Source of the DNA: Candidatus Ichthyocystis hellenicum
GTDB lineage: Bacteria > Pseudomonadota > Gammaproteobacteria > Burkholderiales > 2013Ark19i
NCBI RefSeq assembly: GCF_001460935.1
Contig: NZ_LN906597.1
Location: 99,693-163,692, forward strand
DNA length: 64,000 nucleotides
Direction of reading: 5' to 3'
In this document: positions 26,058 to 35,195 of the stretch, piece by piece
Numbering within the stretch: position 1 is the first letter of the stretch
Layout of the letters: every line of letters starts with the position of its first letter
Program-made: the position numbers and the translations under genes
Notes under the pieces: model-generated
Seen by the model: only the letters and a program-made list of their open reading frames with translations
Databases searched by the model: none
What the model was told of the DNA's origin: nothing

Positions 26058-26795
26058 TTAGTTATTTAAGGCCGTCCCCACAGACCCAAAACGCCTATTT
26101 CTACGCTGAAAAACATCAATTGCATCTGCAAACGCCTGTTCATCAAAATCTGGCCAAAAAATAGGAGTAAAGTAAAACTCTGTGTAAGCTAACTGCCAAA
26201 GAAAAAAATTGCTTATCCGGTGCTCCCCAGAAGTACGAATGAAAAGGTCAGGCTCTGGCAAATGGGAAAGACAAAAGTACGGTCGCAAACGCTCTGAACT
26301 AACATCGCAAGGGGACAAAAATGGATTGTCAGCAACAAAAGATCTAAAAGCTTGAACTATATCCCAGCGCCCACCATAATTTAGGGCAACATTAAGAAAC
26401 AAGCGGTCGTTATTTTGTGTTTCTTTCTCAGCCCTGCTGAGCTCGTCCAACAGACCAGCAAAAGGAGTCAAAGAACCCCTGTCTCCAATGAAGGACAATC
26501 TAACGCCCTGCTGTTTCAAAAAATCCACCTGCCTACGAACGGCACTAACAAGCAACGAAAACAACGATTCAATCTCTTGATCTGGACGACGCCAATTCTC
26601 GGTGCTAAACGCAAACAGAGTCAAGCACGGAACTCCATAATCAAGACAGGAACGCACAACACACTCAGCAGCATCAACACCCCTCCTATGCCCAGACAAA
26701 CGGGACAACAAACGCTGCTCAGCCCAACGACCGTTGCCGTCCATAACAATAGCTATATGCCGAGGAATAGTGCCAACTAATGACGACTGCGACAA
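26058..26795 (-). CDS. uppS: Undecaprenyl diphosphate synthase (cis-prenyltransferase)
   Basis: 245 residues. Builds the C55 lipid carrier for peptidoglycan from farnesyl diphosphate and isopentenyl diphosphate. All signature motifs are seen: IVMDGNGRWA (catalytic Asp), GHRRGVD, FAFSTENWRRP, LNVALNYGGRWDI and FIRTSGEHRISNFFLWQ. The start is a TTG with AGGGG six bases upstream; no ATG is available before the IVMDGNG motif. The retained carrier, together with dacB, fits a cell that still makes some peptidoglycan. Confidence 0.95.
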   Translation of the reverse strand: MSQSSLVGTIPRHIAIVMDGNGRWAEQRLLSRLSGHRRGVDAAECVVRSCLDYGVPCLTLFAFSTENWRRPDQEIESLFSLLVSAVRRQVDFLKQQGVRLSFIGDRGSLTPFAGLLDELSRAEKETQNNDRLFLNVALNYGGRWDIVQAFRSFVADNPFLSPCDVSSERLRPYFCLSHLPEPDLFIRTSGEHRISNFFLWQLAYTEFYFTPIFWPDFDEQAFADAIDVFQRRNRRFGSVGTALNN

Positions 26796-26815
26796 AATAC
26801 ACCCCTGACGAACAA

Positions 26816-27376
26816 TTAAATAGTCATCACTTCCGTTTCCTTATCCTGCATTATTCTATCAATATCATCCACGAAACGATCAGTCAGTTTCTGGATTTTA
26901 TCCTGAAGATTACGCTCCTCATCTTCAGAAATTTCCTTCCTTTTCATAGAATCTTTCAAGGAAGAATTTGCTTCCCTCCTAATATTACGAATACTCACGC
27001 GTCCAAATTCACACTCAGAACGCACAACCTTTGCCAAATCACGACGTCTCTCCTCGGAAAGCAGCGGCATAGGAACACACACCTCAGCACCCCTAGTAAC
27101 TGGGTTCAAACCTAAATCAGCAGAATCACGAATAGCCTTCTCTATAACTGGAAGAAGATGCTTTTCCCAAGGCTGAATAAGAATGGTTCGAGAATCGCTC
27201 AGCGTCAAACTTGCAATCTGCTTTAAAGGAACAGAAGAGCCATAGTATGGAACTAGCACATCCTCCACAATTACTGTACTAGCACGACCAGTTCTGATTT
27301 TAGAAAGCGAAGACCTGAGACTATCCAATGCTTTTTCCATCTTCGTTTGAGCAACTTGATATACAGAATCAATCAC
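26816..27376 (-). CDS. frr: Ribosome recycling factor
   Basis: 186 residues, the normal length. With EF-G it splits the post-termination ribosome. Typical three-helix-bundle sequence: KMEKALDSLRSSLSKIRTGRAS near the start, the YYGSxVPLKQIASL segment, and RRDLAKVVRSECEFGRVSIRNIRRE with the conserved basic face. GTG start with AAAGGG seven bases upstream. Lies between pyrH and uppS as in most proteobacteria. Confidence 0.96.
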   Translation of the reverse strand: MIDSVYQVAQTKMEKALDSLRSSLSKIRTGRASTVIVEDVLVPYYGSSVPLKQIASLTLSDSRTILIQPWEKHLLPVIEKAIRDSADLGLNPVTRGAEVCVPMPLLSEERRRDLAKVVRSECEFGRVSIRNIRREANSSLKDSMKRKEISEDEERNLQDKIQKLTDRFVDDIDRIMQDKETEVMTI

Positions 27377-27403
27377 TAATCAACCCTTTAGCAAATATTC
27401 TTT

Positions 27404-28120
27404 CTAACAGTAGACCAATGTACCTTCAGGTTCGCCACAAACAATCCTAGACAAAGAGCCATGACGAAAAATATCAAACACAATTATTGGCAAATTTTGA
27501 TCACGACACAAAGCTAAAGCCGTAGCATCCATAACCCGCAACTCTTTAGCCAAAGCCACATCTACAGATACAGAATCATAACGGACAGCATCCTTATAAA
27601 TATTGGGATCCTTATCGTAAACACCGTCTACTTTGGTAGCTTTCAAAACTATAGATGCTCCTATCTCCGTTCCACGAAGAGAAGCAGCAGTATCAGTAGT
27701 AAAGAATGGATTACCCGTACCAGCAGCAAATATGACAACTAGTCCATCTTCTAGATAAGTAATAGCTTTATTTCGCACATAAAGCTCTATAACCGTCTCG
27801 ATCTGCAATGCAGACATGGAGCGAGCAGAAACTTTCTTTTGTTTAAGAACTTCTCTCAAAATAATAGCATTCATGACAGTCGCTAGCATTCCAACATAAT
27901 CTGCATCAGCCCTATCCATTCCCAAGCTCACAAGGTTTGATCCCCGGAACATGTTGCCACCACCAACAACAACCCCAACCTGGACTCCCATCCTACAAAC
28001 GGAAGCAATTTCGTCAGCAATACGGGAAAGAACATCGGGATCAACACCAAAACCACCCTCACCGGACAGAGACTCACCAGATAACTTCAGCAATATCCGC
28101 TTATGGCGAACAACATACAT
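27404..28120 (-). CDS. pyrH: Uridylate kinase
   Basis: 238 residues. Phosphorylates UMP to UDP; hexameric and normally regulated by GTP and UTP. Amino-acid-kinase fold motifs: [14 protein letters not shown] at the start, [13 protein letters not shown], and the UMP/ATP region [19 protein letters not shown] followed by [16 protein letters not shown] with TGGAG five bases upstream. In the operon between tsf and frr. Confidence 0.96.
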   Translation of the reverse strand: MYVVRHKRILLKLSGESLSGEGGFGVDPDVLSRIADEIASVCRMGVQVGVVVGGGNMFRGSNLVSLGMDRADADYVGMLATVMNAIILREVLKQKKVSARSMSALQIETVIELYVRNKAITYLEDGLVVIFAAGTGNPFFTTDTAASLRGTEIGASIVLKATKVDGVYDKDPNIYKDAVRYDSVSVDVALAKELRVMDATALALCRDQNLPIIVFDIFRHGSLSRIVCGEPEGTLVYC

Positions 28121-28134
28121 AACGACTCCAGAAA

Positions 28135-29010
28135 CTAGCGACCTGTAACTGCTGCCACTTCCTTTGCAAAATCAATCTGCTCTTTCTCAATACCCTCACC
28201 AACAACAAAGAGCTGGAAACGACTAATAGTTGTGCCGGTCTTTGAAAGCATGCCAGCAACAGACTGATCAGTATTCCTCACAAAGGGCTGATCCATCAGG
28301 CTAACCTCACTCAAAAACTTGGCGAGACGCCCATCAACCATCTTAGCTACAATATCATCAGATTTGCCAGATTGAACTGCTTGTTGACGATAAATTTCAC
28401 GTTCTCTATCCAAAACATCAGCCGAAATATCATCCCTAGTAACGCACAAAGGACGAGAAGCAGCAACATGCATGGCAACATCCCTAGCAGCAACACTATC
28501 ACCACTGTAATCCACCATTACAGCAATACGAGAACCATGCACATAGCAGGCCAAAGCACTATCGCTTTCCCAAAATGTAAAACGCCTGACGGCAATATTT
28601 TCTCCGATCCTACCAATCAATGCAATACGCATATCTTCTAAAGTACGGCCATCATCAAGAACTAATCCCATCAGCTGCTCTAATCCATCAGGATGAGACT
28701 TAAGAATCATAGTTGCAACGGTATTAGAAAATTCAACAAAACTTTCATTTTTACATACAAAATCGGTTTCACAATTTACTTCCAGAAGAACTCCAGAATG
28801 ATAATCATCCGCTATAAGGCACAAAACAGCTCCTTCTGAAGCAACACGAGAAGAGGCTTTCGTAGCCCGATTTCCTAAACGAACACGCAATATATCCTCA
28901 GCTTTATTGATATCTCCATCAGCTTCAACCAACGCTTTCTTGCACTCAAGAAGCGGAGCATCCGTCTTAAGACGCAAATCACGAACCATAGATGCTGAAA
29001 CTTCACCCAT
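28135..29010 (-). CDS. tsf: Elongation factor Ts
   Basis: 291 residues from the ATG at 29010, placed after AAGGTAGGTGA; the GTG at 29028 is less likely. It is the nucleotide exchange factor for EF-Tu. The N-terminal UBA-like segment [19 protein letters not shown] and the core [11 protein letters not shown] (the TDF-V motif that contacts EF-Tu) are clear. The opening of the UBA segment has TDAPLLECK where many relatives have TGAGMMDCK. Second gene of the rpsB operon. Confidence 0.96.
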   Translation of the reverse strand: MGEVSASMVRDLRLKTDAPLLECKKALVEADGDINKAEDILRVRLGNRATKASSRVASEGAVLCLIADDYHSGVLLEVNCETDFVCKNESFVEFSNTVATMILKSHPDGLEQLMGLVLDDGRTLEDMRIALIGRIGENIAVRRFTFWESDSALACYVHGSRIAVMVDYSGDSVAARDVAMHVAASRPLCVTRDDISADVLDREREIYRQQAVQSGKSDDIVAKMVDGRLAKFLSEVSLMDQPFVRNTDQSVAGMLSKTGTTISRFQLFVVGEGIEKEQIDFAKEVAAVTGR

Positions 29011-29044
29011 ATAATCACCTACCTTCACACTTCAAAAAAATCAT

Positions 29045-29815
29045 TTACTGTTGCTCCGAACTAGAACCAAGCTCATCAGCGCCACTAACTTCAACAAATT
29101 CTTCCGAAATACTTGCCACCAAAGAATCCCTATTTTGCTTACGCCCCTCTAAAACGGCATCCGCTATACCTCTGGCATATAAACTAATTGCGCGACCAGA
29201 ATCATCATTGCCAGGAATAACATAATCTATTCCCTCTGGAGAGCAATTGGTATCAACAACCCCTACAACTGAGATACCCAATTTTTTGGCCTCAGCAATA
29301 GCAATTTTCTGATATCCAACATCCACAACAAACAAAGCATCAGGCAAATTAGTCATTGCAGATATACCTCCCAAACTACACCGCAATTTCTCTAATTCCC
29401 TCCGTTTCATAAGCATCTCTTTCTTGTGAAGAGATTGAACCTTTTCCTCGTCGGAAAACAACTCCTCCATCTCATGTAAATGTTTAATTGACTGACGTAC
29501 GGTCTTAAAGTTAGTAAGCATCCCCCCCAACCAGCGGTGGTGAACATACGGCATACCACAACGACTCGCCTCCTCAGCAATTATATCTCTTGCTGAGCGC
29601 TTAGTTCCAACAAACAAAACGTATCCATTGTTAGACGACAACCCGGTAACAAAACGGAGGGCATCACGGTACATTTTCACCGTCTTTTCCAAATTTATGA
29701 TATGGATCCGGTTACGCTGTCCAAAAATATACGGAGCCATCTTGGGATTCCAAAACCTGGAGCGATGCCCAAAATGGCAACCAGCCTCTAACATTTGACG
29801 AATAGTCACTTTCAT
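29045..29815 (-). CDS. rpsB: 30S ribosomal protein S2
   Basis: 256 residues. Typical start [19 protein letters not shown], then [19 protein letters not shown], the [13 protein letters not shown] motif and the coiled-coil insertion (about 105-150), followed by [10 protein letters not shown] and [15 protein letters not shown] after AGAGGATATTATTA. First gene of the minus-strand operon that runs to rnhB; a promoter is predicted at 29917-29945. Divergent from map. Confidence 0.96.
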   Translation of the reverse strand: MKVTIRQMLEAGCHFGHRSRFWNPKMAPYIFGQRNRIHIINLEKTVKMYRDALRFVTGLSSNNGYVLFVGTKRSARDIIAEEASRCGMPYVHHRWLGGMLTNFKTVRQSIKHLHEMEELFSDEEKVQSLHKKEMLMKRRELEKLRCSLGGISAMTNLPDALFVVDVGYQKIAIAEAKKLGISVVGVVDTNCSPEGIDYVIPGNDDSGRAISLYARGIADAVLEGRKQNRDSLVASISEEFVEVSGADELGSSSEQQ

Positions 29816-29916
29816 TAATAATATCCTCTAGCAAGGGTTAGGCACTAACATAGGACAGAGAATCCAGCACCCTTTGCTTGCCCTATGCGCGATTTTAAGA
29901 TACAAAAAGACCAATC

Positions 29917-29945
29917 ATTCTACGAGACTTAGTTGCGGTACGCAA
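29917..29945 (-). promoter_or_regulatory. Predicted promoter of the rpsB operon
   Basis: On the minus strand TTGCGT, 17 bases, TAGAAT. The predicted start of transcription lies near 29910, about 95 bases before the rpsB ATG, leaving room for the S2-binding leader control known in other bacteria; no such fold was worked out here. Confidence 0.4.
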
Positions 29946-30050
29946 ACTACTTTATGAGGTAAGTGGAATAAAAATTAGTCCCTGAACAAACACTAAAGGG
30001 GATATGATGTAATTACATGTTTAGTAGAGATAAACTGTAGCGGAGAACAT

Positions 30051-30830
30051 ATGTGCAGTGATAGTAATTCTGTTTTAATAAAAAATTCCGACGAAATCAA
30101 CAAAATGCGTACAGCAGGAAAGTTAGCATCAGAGCTGTTGGACTTTATAACTCCCTACGTCAAGCCAGGAATAACTACCGAGGAATTGGATAAACTCTGT
30201 CACAACTACATGGTAGATGTTCAAGAATCCATACCTGCCCCCTTAAATTATTGTCCACCTGGATATACACCTTACCCTAAATCCATTTGCACATCGGTAA
30301 ATCATGTCATATGTCACGGAATACCTAACAATCGTCCCTTAAAAGATGGTGACATCGTAAACATAGACGTCACAGTAATCAAAGATAGCTATCACGGAGA
30401 CACAAGCAGAATGTTTTTCGTAGGAAAAGTCACCCCACATGCAATCAGATTGGTTGAAAAAACATACGAAGCTATGTGGATAGGAATAAAACAGGTTAAA
30501 CCTGGTAACACACTGGGAGACATAGGCCACGCTATACAATCATTTGCGGAGAAAATAGGTTTTTCTGTAGTTAGAGAATTTTGCGGCCATGGAATAGGAA
30601 AAAAATTCCATGAAGCACCGCAGGTACTTCACTACGGAAAACCCAAATCAGGCATCCCCTTGGTCGCCGGCATGGTATTCACCATAGAGCCTATGATCAA
30701 CCAAGGTAGTCGACACATCAAGGTGCTAAAAGACGGATGGACCGTAACCACAAAGGACAGAAGCTTATCTGCACAGTGGGAACACACTGTTTTGGTCACT
30801 GAAACAGGGTATGAGGTTCTAACAATTTAG
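30051..30830 (+). CDS. map: Methionine aminopeptidase, type I
   Basis: 259 residues. Removes the initiator Met from new proteins after deformylation. All five metal ligands are visible: Asp in VNIDVT, Asp in HGDTSRMF, His in CGHGIGKKFHEAP, Glu in FTIEPM and Glu in SAQWEHT. Also the typical AGKLASELLDFI start and ICHGIP. GCGGAG precedes the ATG by 5 bases. Divergent from rpsB, a common arrangement. Its last 35 bases overlap the opposing 798-residue gene. Confidence 0.96.
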   Translation: MCSDSNSVLIKNSDEINKMRTAGKLASELLDFITPYVKPGITTEELDKLCHNYMVDVQESIPAPLNYCPPGYTPYPKSICTSVNHVICHGIPNNRPLKDGDIVNIDVTVIKDSYHGDTSRMFFVGKVTPHAIRLVEKTYEAMWIGIKQVKPGNTLGDIGHAIQSFAEKIGFSVVREFCGHGIGKKFHEAPQVLHYGKPKSGIPLVAGMVFTIEPMINQGSRHIKVLKDGWTVTTKDRSLSAQWEHTVLVTETGYEVLTI

Positions 30831-33192
30831 CCGGACACACCCCACAATCGTAATCCACGTCAAAGGGAGAGTCGTGTACAAATTCAACCAAAAATGACCG
30901 CCATTTTCCAAGATCAGACGCAGAAAGCGGCAAATTGTATAGTTGAGCCAAACCCGCTGCAAGTGACAAGTAATTCTCAGAGTAAACCCAAGACGAGTCA
31001 TCACCGAAACCAACCACTCGCGGCAATAAAGTAACGGCATTGATAACAAAATCTAGATCAACTTGACAATAAAAAGCATTCTGAAGTAACAACAAACCGT
31101 TTTGCCACCAATAAGAACCTCTTTGACGACAACATAGGGCCATGAGCCCACCCCAAGCGAAAAAGCGGCTATCATCCCTGCGAGAAATAGACCTACCTAA
31201 CAACAATTGGCTAACGGAAACTACATCTGGAAAATATGGTTTATCCGTATCAATAGTAAATGCCGGAAAAACTATAGGAAGGGAATACATCTCACTCCAA
31301 GCCCTCATCTCTTCATCGTTATCTGCATGATGCCCATGTAACAGAAAATTTCTCACCACTTTATCTGTACATGAACAAGCTGATGATACCAATACTGAAC
31401 CAAACTGATCATCATTAGCAACTGACGAGTACAAAGACTCCTGCAGGATAGCACCATCACGGTAAATGCCACACTCCACCCGTAACCATCGACGCAACCT
31501 AACTGGATCAAAAAATTTCTTAGAGGGCCAATTAGCGCGATCAACACACCACTCCATCCTTAGTAATTTATCATTCCAAACTCTTGTTATACCAAAAGGA
31601 CCAACGTTACACCGAGGAGACTGTCCTGATGATAAAGAATCATTAATCGTCTCCGAGTCAGAAGATGAGCGCCAAATTTGAACCCCAAGTAATGCCCACA
31701 AAACCTCAATAAAACGACGCAGCTTAAGACAAGTGTAAGATGCCCCATGACGAAAATCATACAGAATATATTTATTGTTCTGATTACAAAACTTTTTAGA
31801 CTTCTTCTTGCCAACCTTTGCAGCTAACACTTTCATTGAATCATGATCTACTTCTCGCAATACCATCAACCACAAAGATCCTATACGAATCATGAGTGGG
31901 TAACTAACACTATCATCCGCAATTGCTTCGATCAAAAGAGCAACACTACCAATGGTAATCCACGCCGGTGAATATCGTAACTTTTTCCCAAGACGACTAA
32001 CCAAAAGTCGATAATTGTTACAACCAATATTTTTATAATTCTGCAGAAAATGATGAACATCAGCGGATGAATTAGACAATAAAGCAGAAGCTGCCGCCAA
32101 ATCAACCTCTCTATCAGTATGAGGAATCCACTGATCACATGACAAAATTAATCCACCAGAAAATTTTTCCGGCAAAATACCTGACACCTCACTCAACTTT
32201 TTACACACGGCATCAGATGTAATCGCAACATATTGCCTTACACTAGAACGAATCAACTTCAGCAGGGTAACAAGTAAAACATTACGATCATCTTCTTTTA
32301 CCCACGGCAATTCTTTCATTCTATTTTCTATCAAATGATGAAACACCAAGAACAGTGACTCAATCTCGCTATTACCGTAATAGGAAACAAGATTTTTTCG
32401 CAAACAGCTCTCTTGGTCATCAGTCACAGCATCCATTACTGAAGTCATAGAAATTACTGCTTGCGCCAATAATATTAGCCTTGAAAATGAAGGCAAGACA
32501 TTGGTCAACCTAAGACAGTAGGAAAAATAGCTCTCTTGATCCAAGCGCTTTAAGAACAATAATCTGTGCTGAAAATTAGAAGAAAAAAGCTCTGCATCTC
32601 GATAAGCATCCAAAACATGCTCCCACTCTGTATTTTTTTCCCCTGTTTTAACAAATGGTGGAAAAACACAATCGAGATTATTAAAAGATTTTCTGAGATC
32701 ATCTATGGATTTATAATCAATCTTATCAGATGAAGTACGTGGAAACTTATTAACCACAGAACGAAACAGATGAACAGCAATGAACCCAAGCCAAGGATCA
32801 CTCAAGAACAAATCCTGAATAGAGTTAAATAGATCATGTTTAGAAAAAACAGATGCCAAGCGGCAATATGTATCTGTACCAAGGAGCATGAACAACTGAC
32901 AAACACGCGCATGAATAACATCGCGATAATCTGAAACCATAAAGGAAGAAAGTCGACTATCCACTATGCGACGCACAATAACAACAGTATCTTCGAAAGA
33001 ACTCCCATCCAAAGAAATAAGAAAAGACACCAACTCATCGTCCAAAGCACTCACATCTGGATTAGGTGCTATAACTTGTGAAAAAATACTATCCTTTAGA
33101 GCAACTTCTTCTGTTGTACAAAAACGAGTTAACAATCTTTCTAGAGCTTGCTGTGAAAAAGGAAAATGAAAAAATTGATCGCGAGAAAGCAT
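30796..33192 (-). CDS. Large protein of unknown function (798 residues)
   Basis: No domain recognised. The start at 33192 (MLSRDQFFHFPF) has GGTGG nearby; Met codons further up lack a properly spaced site. The sequence is rich in Leu, Ser, Phe, Trp and Arg and looks helical and soluble. There is no signal peptide; short hydrophobic stretches (AWITIGSVALLIEAIADD) are too polar to be sure membrane helices. A basic KKKSKKF patch lies past the middle. The C-terminal third has clustered Trp and Cys (QRGSYWWQNGLLLLQNAFYC, CGVCPAKLL). Convergent with map, overlapping by 35 bases. It stands alone, so context gives no hint of function; probably restricted to close relatives. Confidence 0.7.
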   Translation of the reverse strand: MLSRDQFFHFPFSQQALERLLTRFCTTEEVALKDSIFSQVIAPNPDVSALDDELVSFLISLDGSSFEDTVVIVRRIVDSRLSSFMVSDYRDVIHARVCQLFMLLGTDTYCRLASVFSKHDLFNSIQDLFLSDPWLGFIAVHLFRSVVNKFPRTSSDKIDYKSIDDLRKSFNNLDCVFPPFVKTGEKNTEWEHVLDAYRDAELFSSNFQHRLLFLKRLDQESYFSYCLRLTNVLPSFSRLILLAQAVISMTSVMDAVTDDQESCLRKNLVSYYGNSEIESLFLVFHHLIENRMKELPWVKEDDRNVLLVTLLKLIRSSVRQYVAITSDAVCKKLSEVSGILPEKFSGGLILSCDQWIPHTDREVDLAAASALLSNSSADVHHFLQNYKNIGCNNYRLLVSRLGKKLRYSPAWITIGSVALLIEAIADDSVSYPLMIRIGSLWLMVLREVDHDSMKVLAAKVGKKKSKKFCNQNNKYILYDFRHGASYTCLKLRRFIEVLWALLGVQIWRSSSDSETINDSLSSGQSPRCNVGPFGITRVWNDKLLRMEWCVDRANWPSKKFFDPVRLRRWLRVECGIYRDGAILQESLYSSVANDDQFGSVLVSSACSCTDKVVRNFLLHGHHADNDEEMRAWSEMYSLPIVFPAFTIDTDKPYFPDVVSVSQLLLGRSISRRDDSRFFAWGGLMALCCRQRGSYWWQNGLLLLQNAFYCQVDLDFVINAVTLLPRVVGFGDDSSWVYSENYLSLAAGLAQLYNLPLSASDLGKWRSFLVEFVHDSPFDVDYDCGVCPAKLLEPHTLFQ

Positions 33193-33514
33193 CCTACCAC
33201 CAAAAATTATCGCCCGACACATCATACCTGAGTAGTGATGTGATAAGGAAAAAATCATTGAAAAAAGTTACTATTACCGCAAGGTACGCGTACAGGTTAT
33301 CCCCAAGGTAAAAACCTTTACAGCAACAATTACCATACATCGGACTAACCCTTTGTATCGACAAAAACACGGCCAATAGTAAAATGAAAAGAAAAAATTA
33401 ATACCATCTTATATAAGTATTTCCCATAGATCTCGGGAATAACTGTATTTACCCAAGTCAATTAGGTTGCCATAATCTCTCTCACAGACAATAATCTAGT
33501 GGGAGAGTGTAAAG
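33193..33514. other. Spacer between divergent genes
   Basis: About 320 bases. Apart from an A/T-rich stretch (33360-33430) nothing was recognised: no tRNA and no clear promoter pair. Confidence 0.4.
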
Positions 33515-33661
33515 ATGAACATTCGAAGACCCATATACTTTATTTGGTACGATAGAGACAGTAGCAGCATAAGTCGTAGTATAGTTGTGGGAGTATATTA
33601 TGTAACTCGTCTTTGTTTATTGCGCCTAGAGATTTCCAGCGATAACTATACATTAGAGTAA
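33515..33661 (+). CDS. Possible 48-residue small protein upstream of dacB
   Basis: Open frame of 48 codons with a strong ribosome site (GGGAGAG, seven bases, ATG). The product is basic and aromatic (MNIRRPIYFIWYDRDS) with a short hydrophobic middle (IVVGVYYVTRLCLL) that could touch a membrane. It ends 64 bases before the dacB start, so it could be a leader cistron of dacB. No homologue recognised. The ribosome site is the main support. Confidence 0.4.
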   Translation: MNIRRPIYFIWYDRDSSSISRSIVVGVYYVTRLCLLRLEISSDNYTLE

Positions 33662-33725
33662 ACTTTGTGTGTTCTTTCCCCGTTAATAAATCAGCTTAGC
33701 AGTGTGATTTTTAGGAGTTTTTGAT

Positions 33726-35141
33726 GTGAGCCAAAGATGGTTGGCTATTTGTTTGGCACTGCTTTTCTTTTTATATTTTTGGCCTTGCTTTACTGCTAGA
33801 GCCGCTGAAGGTAGCGGCCGTAGTTTTTCTTTCGCTATATACGACCTCGATAATGATCGCTGGATTAAAAAAAAGGACGAACACGCTCCTATGCTACCAG
33901 CATCAACCATGAAGCTTGTAACTGCAATCGCGGCTCTTGACACGCTAGGACCGGGATACCGCTGGACCACTAAAATTTACTCTGACAGCAAACCAAATAA
34001 GGATGGAAAAGTATCCAAACTTTGGATTGTAGGATCCGGCGATCCCATGTTTCTGGATGAAGACTTTGACCTCATGCTAAATTCTATCTATGAAAGTAAC
34101 ATAAGAAAGATAGATACGTTAGCAATTGACTTGCATCTTTTTGACCACAAATTTCTAAACACACTCGGCGATAAAAATATATTTGCCCCTTACAACATTG
34201 GTCCATTTCCATTTGTGGTCAATTACAAAACAACCGAAGTGGACATATTACACCATGGAAACATGGTATTAGTTACTGCTAATAATTACTTACCTGACAG
34301 TGTATCAATAGACAGTCGCATAAAATTATCATCAATACCGTGCTCTCAAGCGTCTATAGACGCATACTACCTACCGGAAAAATATAAATCCAAGGGAAAA
34401 ATTATTGTACGTGGTACTGACTCGGTGAAATGCTCTCATCATGAAATTTATCTTTCGTTCATGACTCACCGACAATACATAGAAAATTTGTTTCGAAAAC
34501 GTTGGCGTGAAATTACTGGAAATTATCTTATCAGGAGTGTTTTTGATGATGTGCCTAAGAAAAATGCCATTTTAATAGCCACACACCAATCTCATCCATT
34601 ATCAACAACTTTGATTGGCATGAATAAATTTAGCAACAACCTAATGTCATCTCTGACATTCTTATCGCTGGGATATGCATCTAATGAAAAAAAAGCAACT
34701 TTCGAAGCAGCCCACAAAAAATTACTAGCTTGGCTAAAAGAAAAAAAAATAAGTACAAAACACATTGCAATTAAAGATGGATGTGGTATCTCTAAAGATA
34801 CCCGCGTAACGGTGTATTTCTTATCAGAACTGCTGCGACACGCCTTTCATCAAAAATACTTTCCTGTTCTTCTTAATTCCCTGCCTATCGCTGGAAAAGA
34901 CGGAACCTTATCCTATCGCTTCAACAACAGCAAGCTAAAAGACCACGCCTTCATGAAAACTGGAACACTAAACAATGTGCGAGCGCTAGCGGGATACTGG
35001 AAAACACCAAACAACCACTGGTACAGCTTCGCGGCAATAATAAACTGTAAATACAAATGCAACGATGACGATCTGGCGTGGCTTGACAAAAAAACAGAGA
35101 AAATATACATGTCGCTAGTGAAAAATTCCACCAAAGGATAA
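33726..35141 (+). CDS. dacB: D-alanyl-D-alanine carboxypeptidase/endopeptidase (PBP4, S13 family)
   Basis: 471 residues. A periplasmic penicillin-binding protein that trims or cleaves peptidoglycan peptides. Signal peptide AICLALLFFLYFWPCFTARA, then the three active-site motifs: STMK with Ser60 and Lys63, SNN in NKFSNNLMSS (about 300), and KTG in FMKTGTLNNV (about 410). The long domain between the first two motifs is typical of S13. GTG start with AGGAG eight bases upstream. It shows the cell keeps peptidoglycan remodelling. Convergent with the lectin-like gene; a weak hairpin lies in the 54-base gap. Confidence 0.92.
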   Translation: MSQRWLAICLALLFFLYFWPCFTARAAEGSGRSFSFAIYDLDNDRWIKKKDEHAPMLPASTMKLVTAIAALDTLGPGYRWTTKIYSDSKPNKDGKVSKLWIVGSGDPMFLDEDFDLMLNSIYESNIRKIDTLAIDLHLFDHKFLNTLGDKNIFAPYNIGPFPFVVNYKTTEVDILHHGNMVLVTANNYLPDSVSIDSRIKLSSIPCSQASIDAYYLPEKYKSKGKIIVRGTDSVKCSHHEIYLSFMTHRQYIENLFRKRWREITGNYLIRSVFDDVPKKNAILIATHQSHPLSTTLIGMNKFSNNLMSSLTFLSLGYASNEKKATFEAAHKKLLAWLKEKKISTKHIAIKDGCGISKDTRVTVYFLSELLRHAFHQKYFPVLLNSLPIAGKDGTLSYRFNNSKLKDHAFMKTGTLNNVRALAGYWKTPNNHWYSFAAIINCKYKCNDDDLAWLDKKTEKIYMSLVKNSTKG

Positions 35142-35180
35142 GTGTAAAGCTCGCCCAAAAAATGGACAAGCCTTACACTT
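35140..35180. terminator. Possible bidirectional hairpin between dacB and the lectin-like gene
   Basis: AAGTGTAAAGCT (35140-35151) pairs with AGCCTTACACTT (35169-35180), with one mismatch on the plus strand that becomes a G-U pair on the minus transcript; the loop is 17 bases. No U-run follows, so termination strength is doubtful. Confidence 0.3.
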
Positions 35181-35195
35181 GTAATCTAAAAATCG

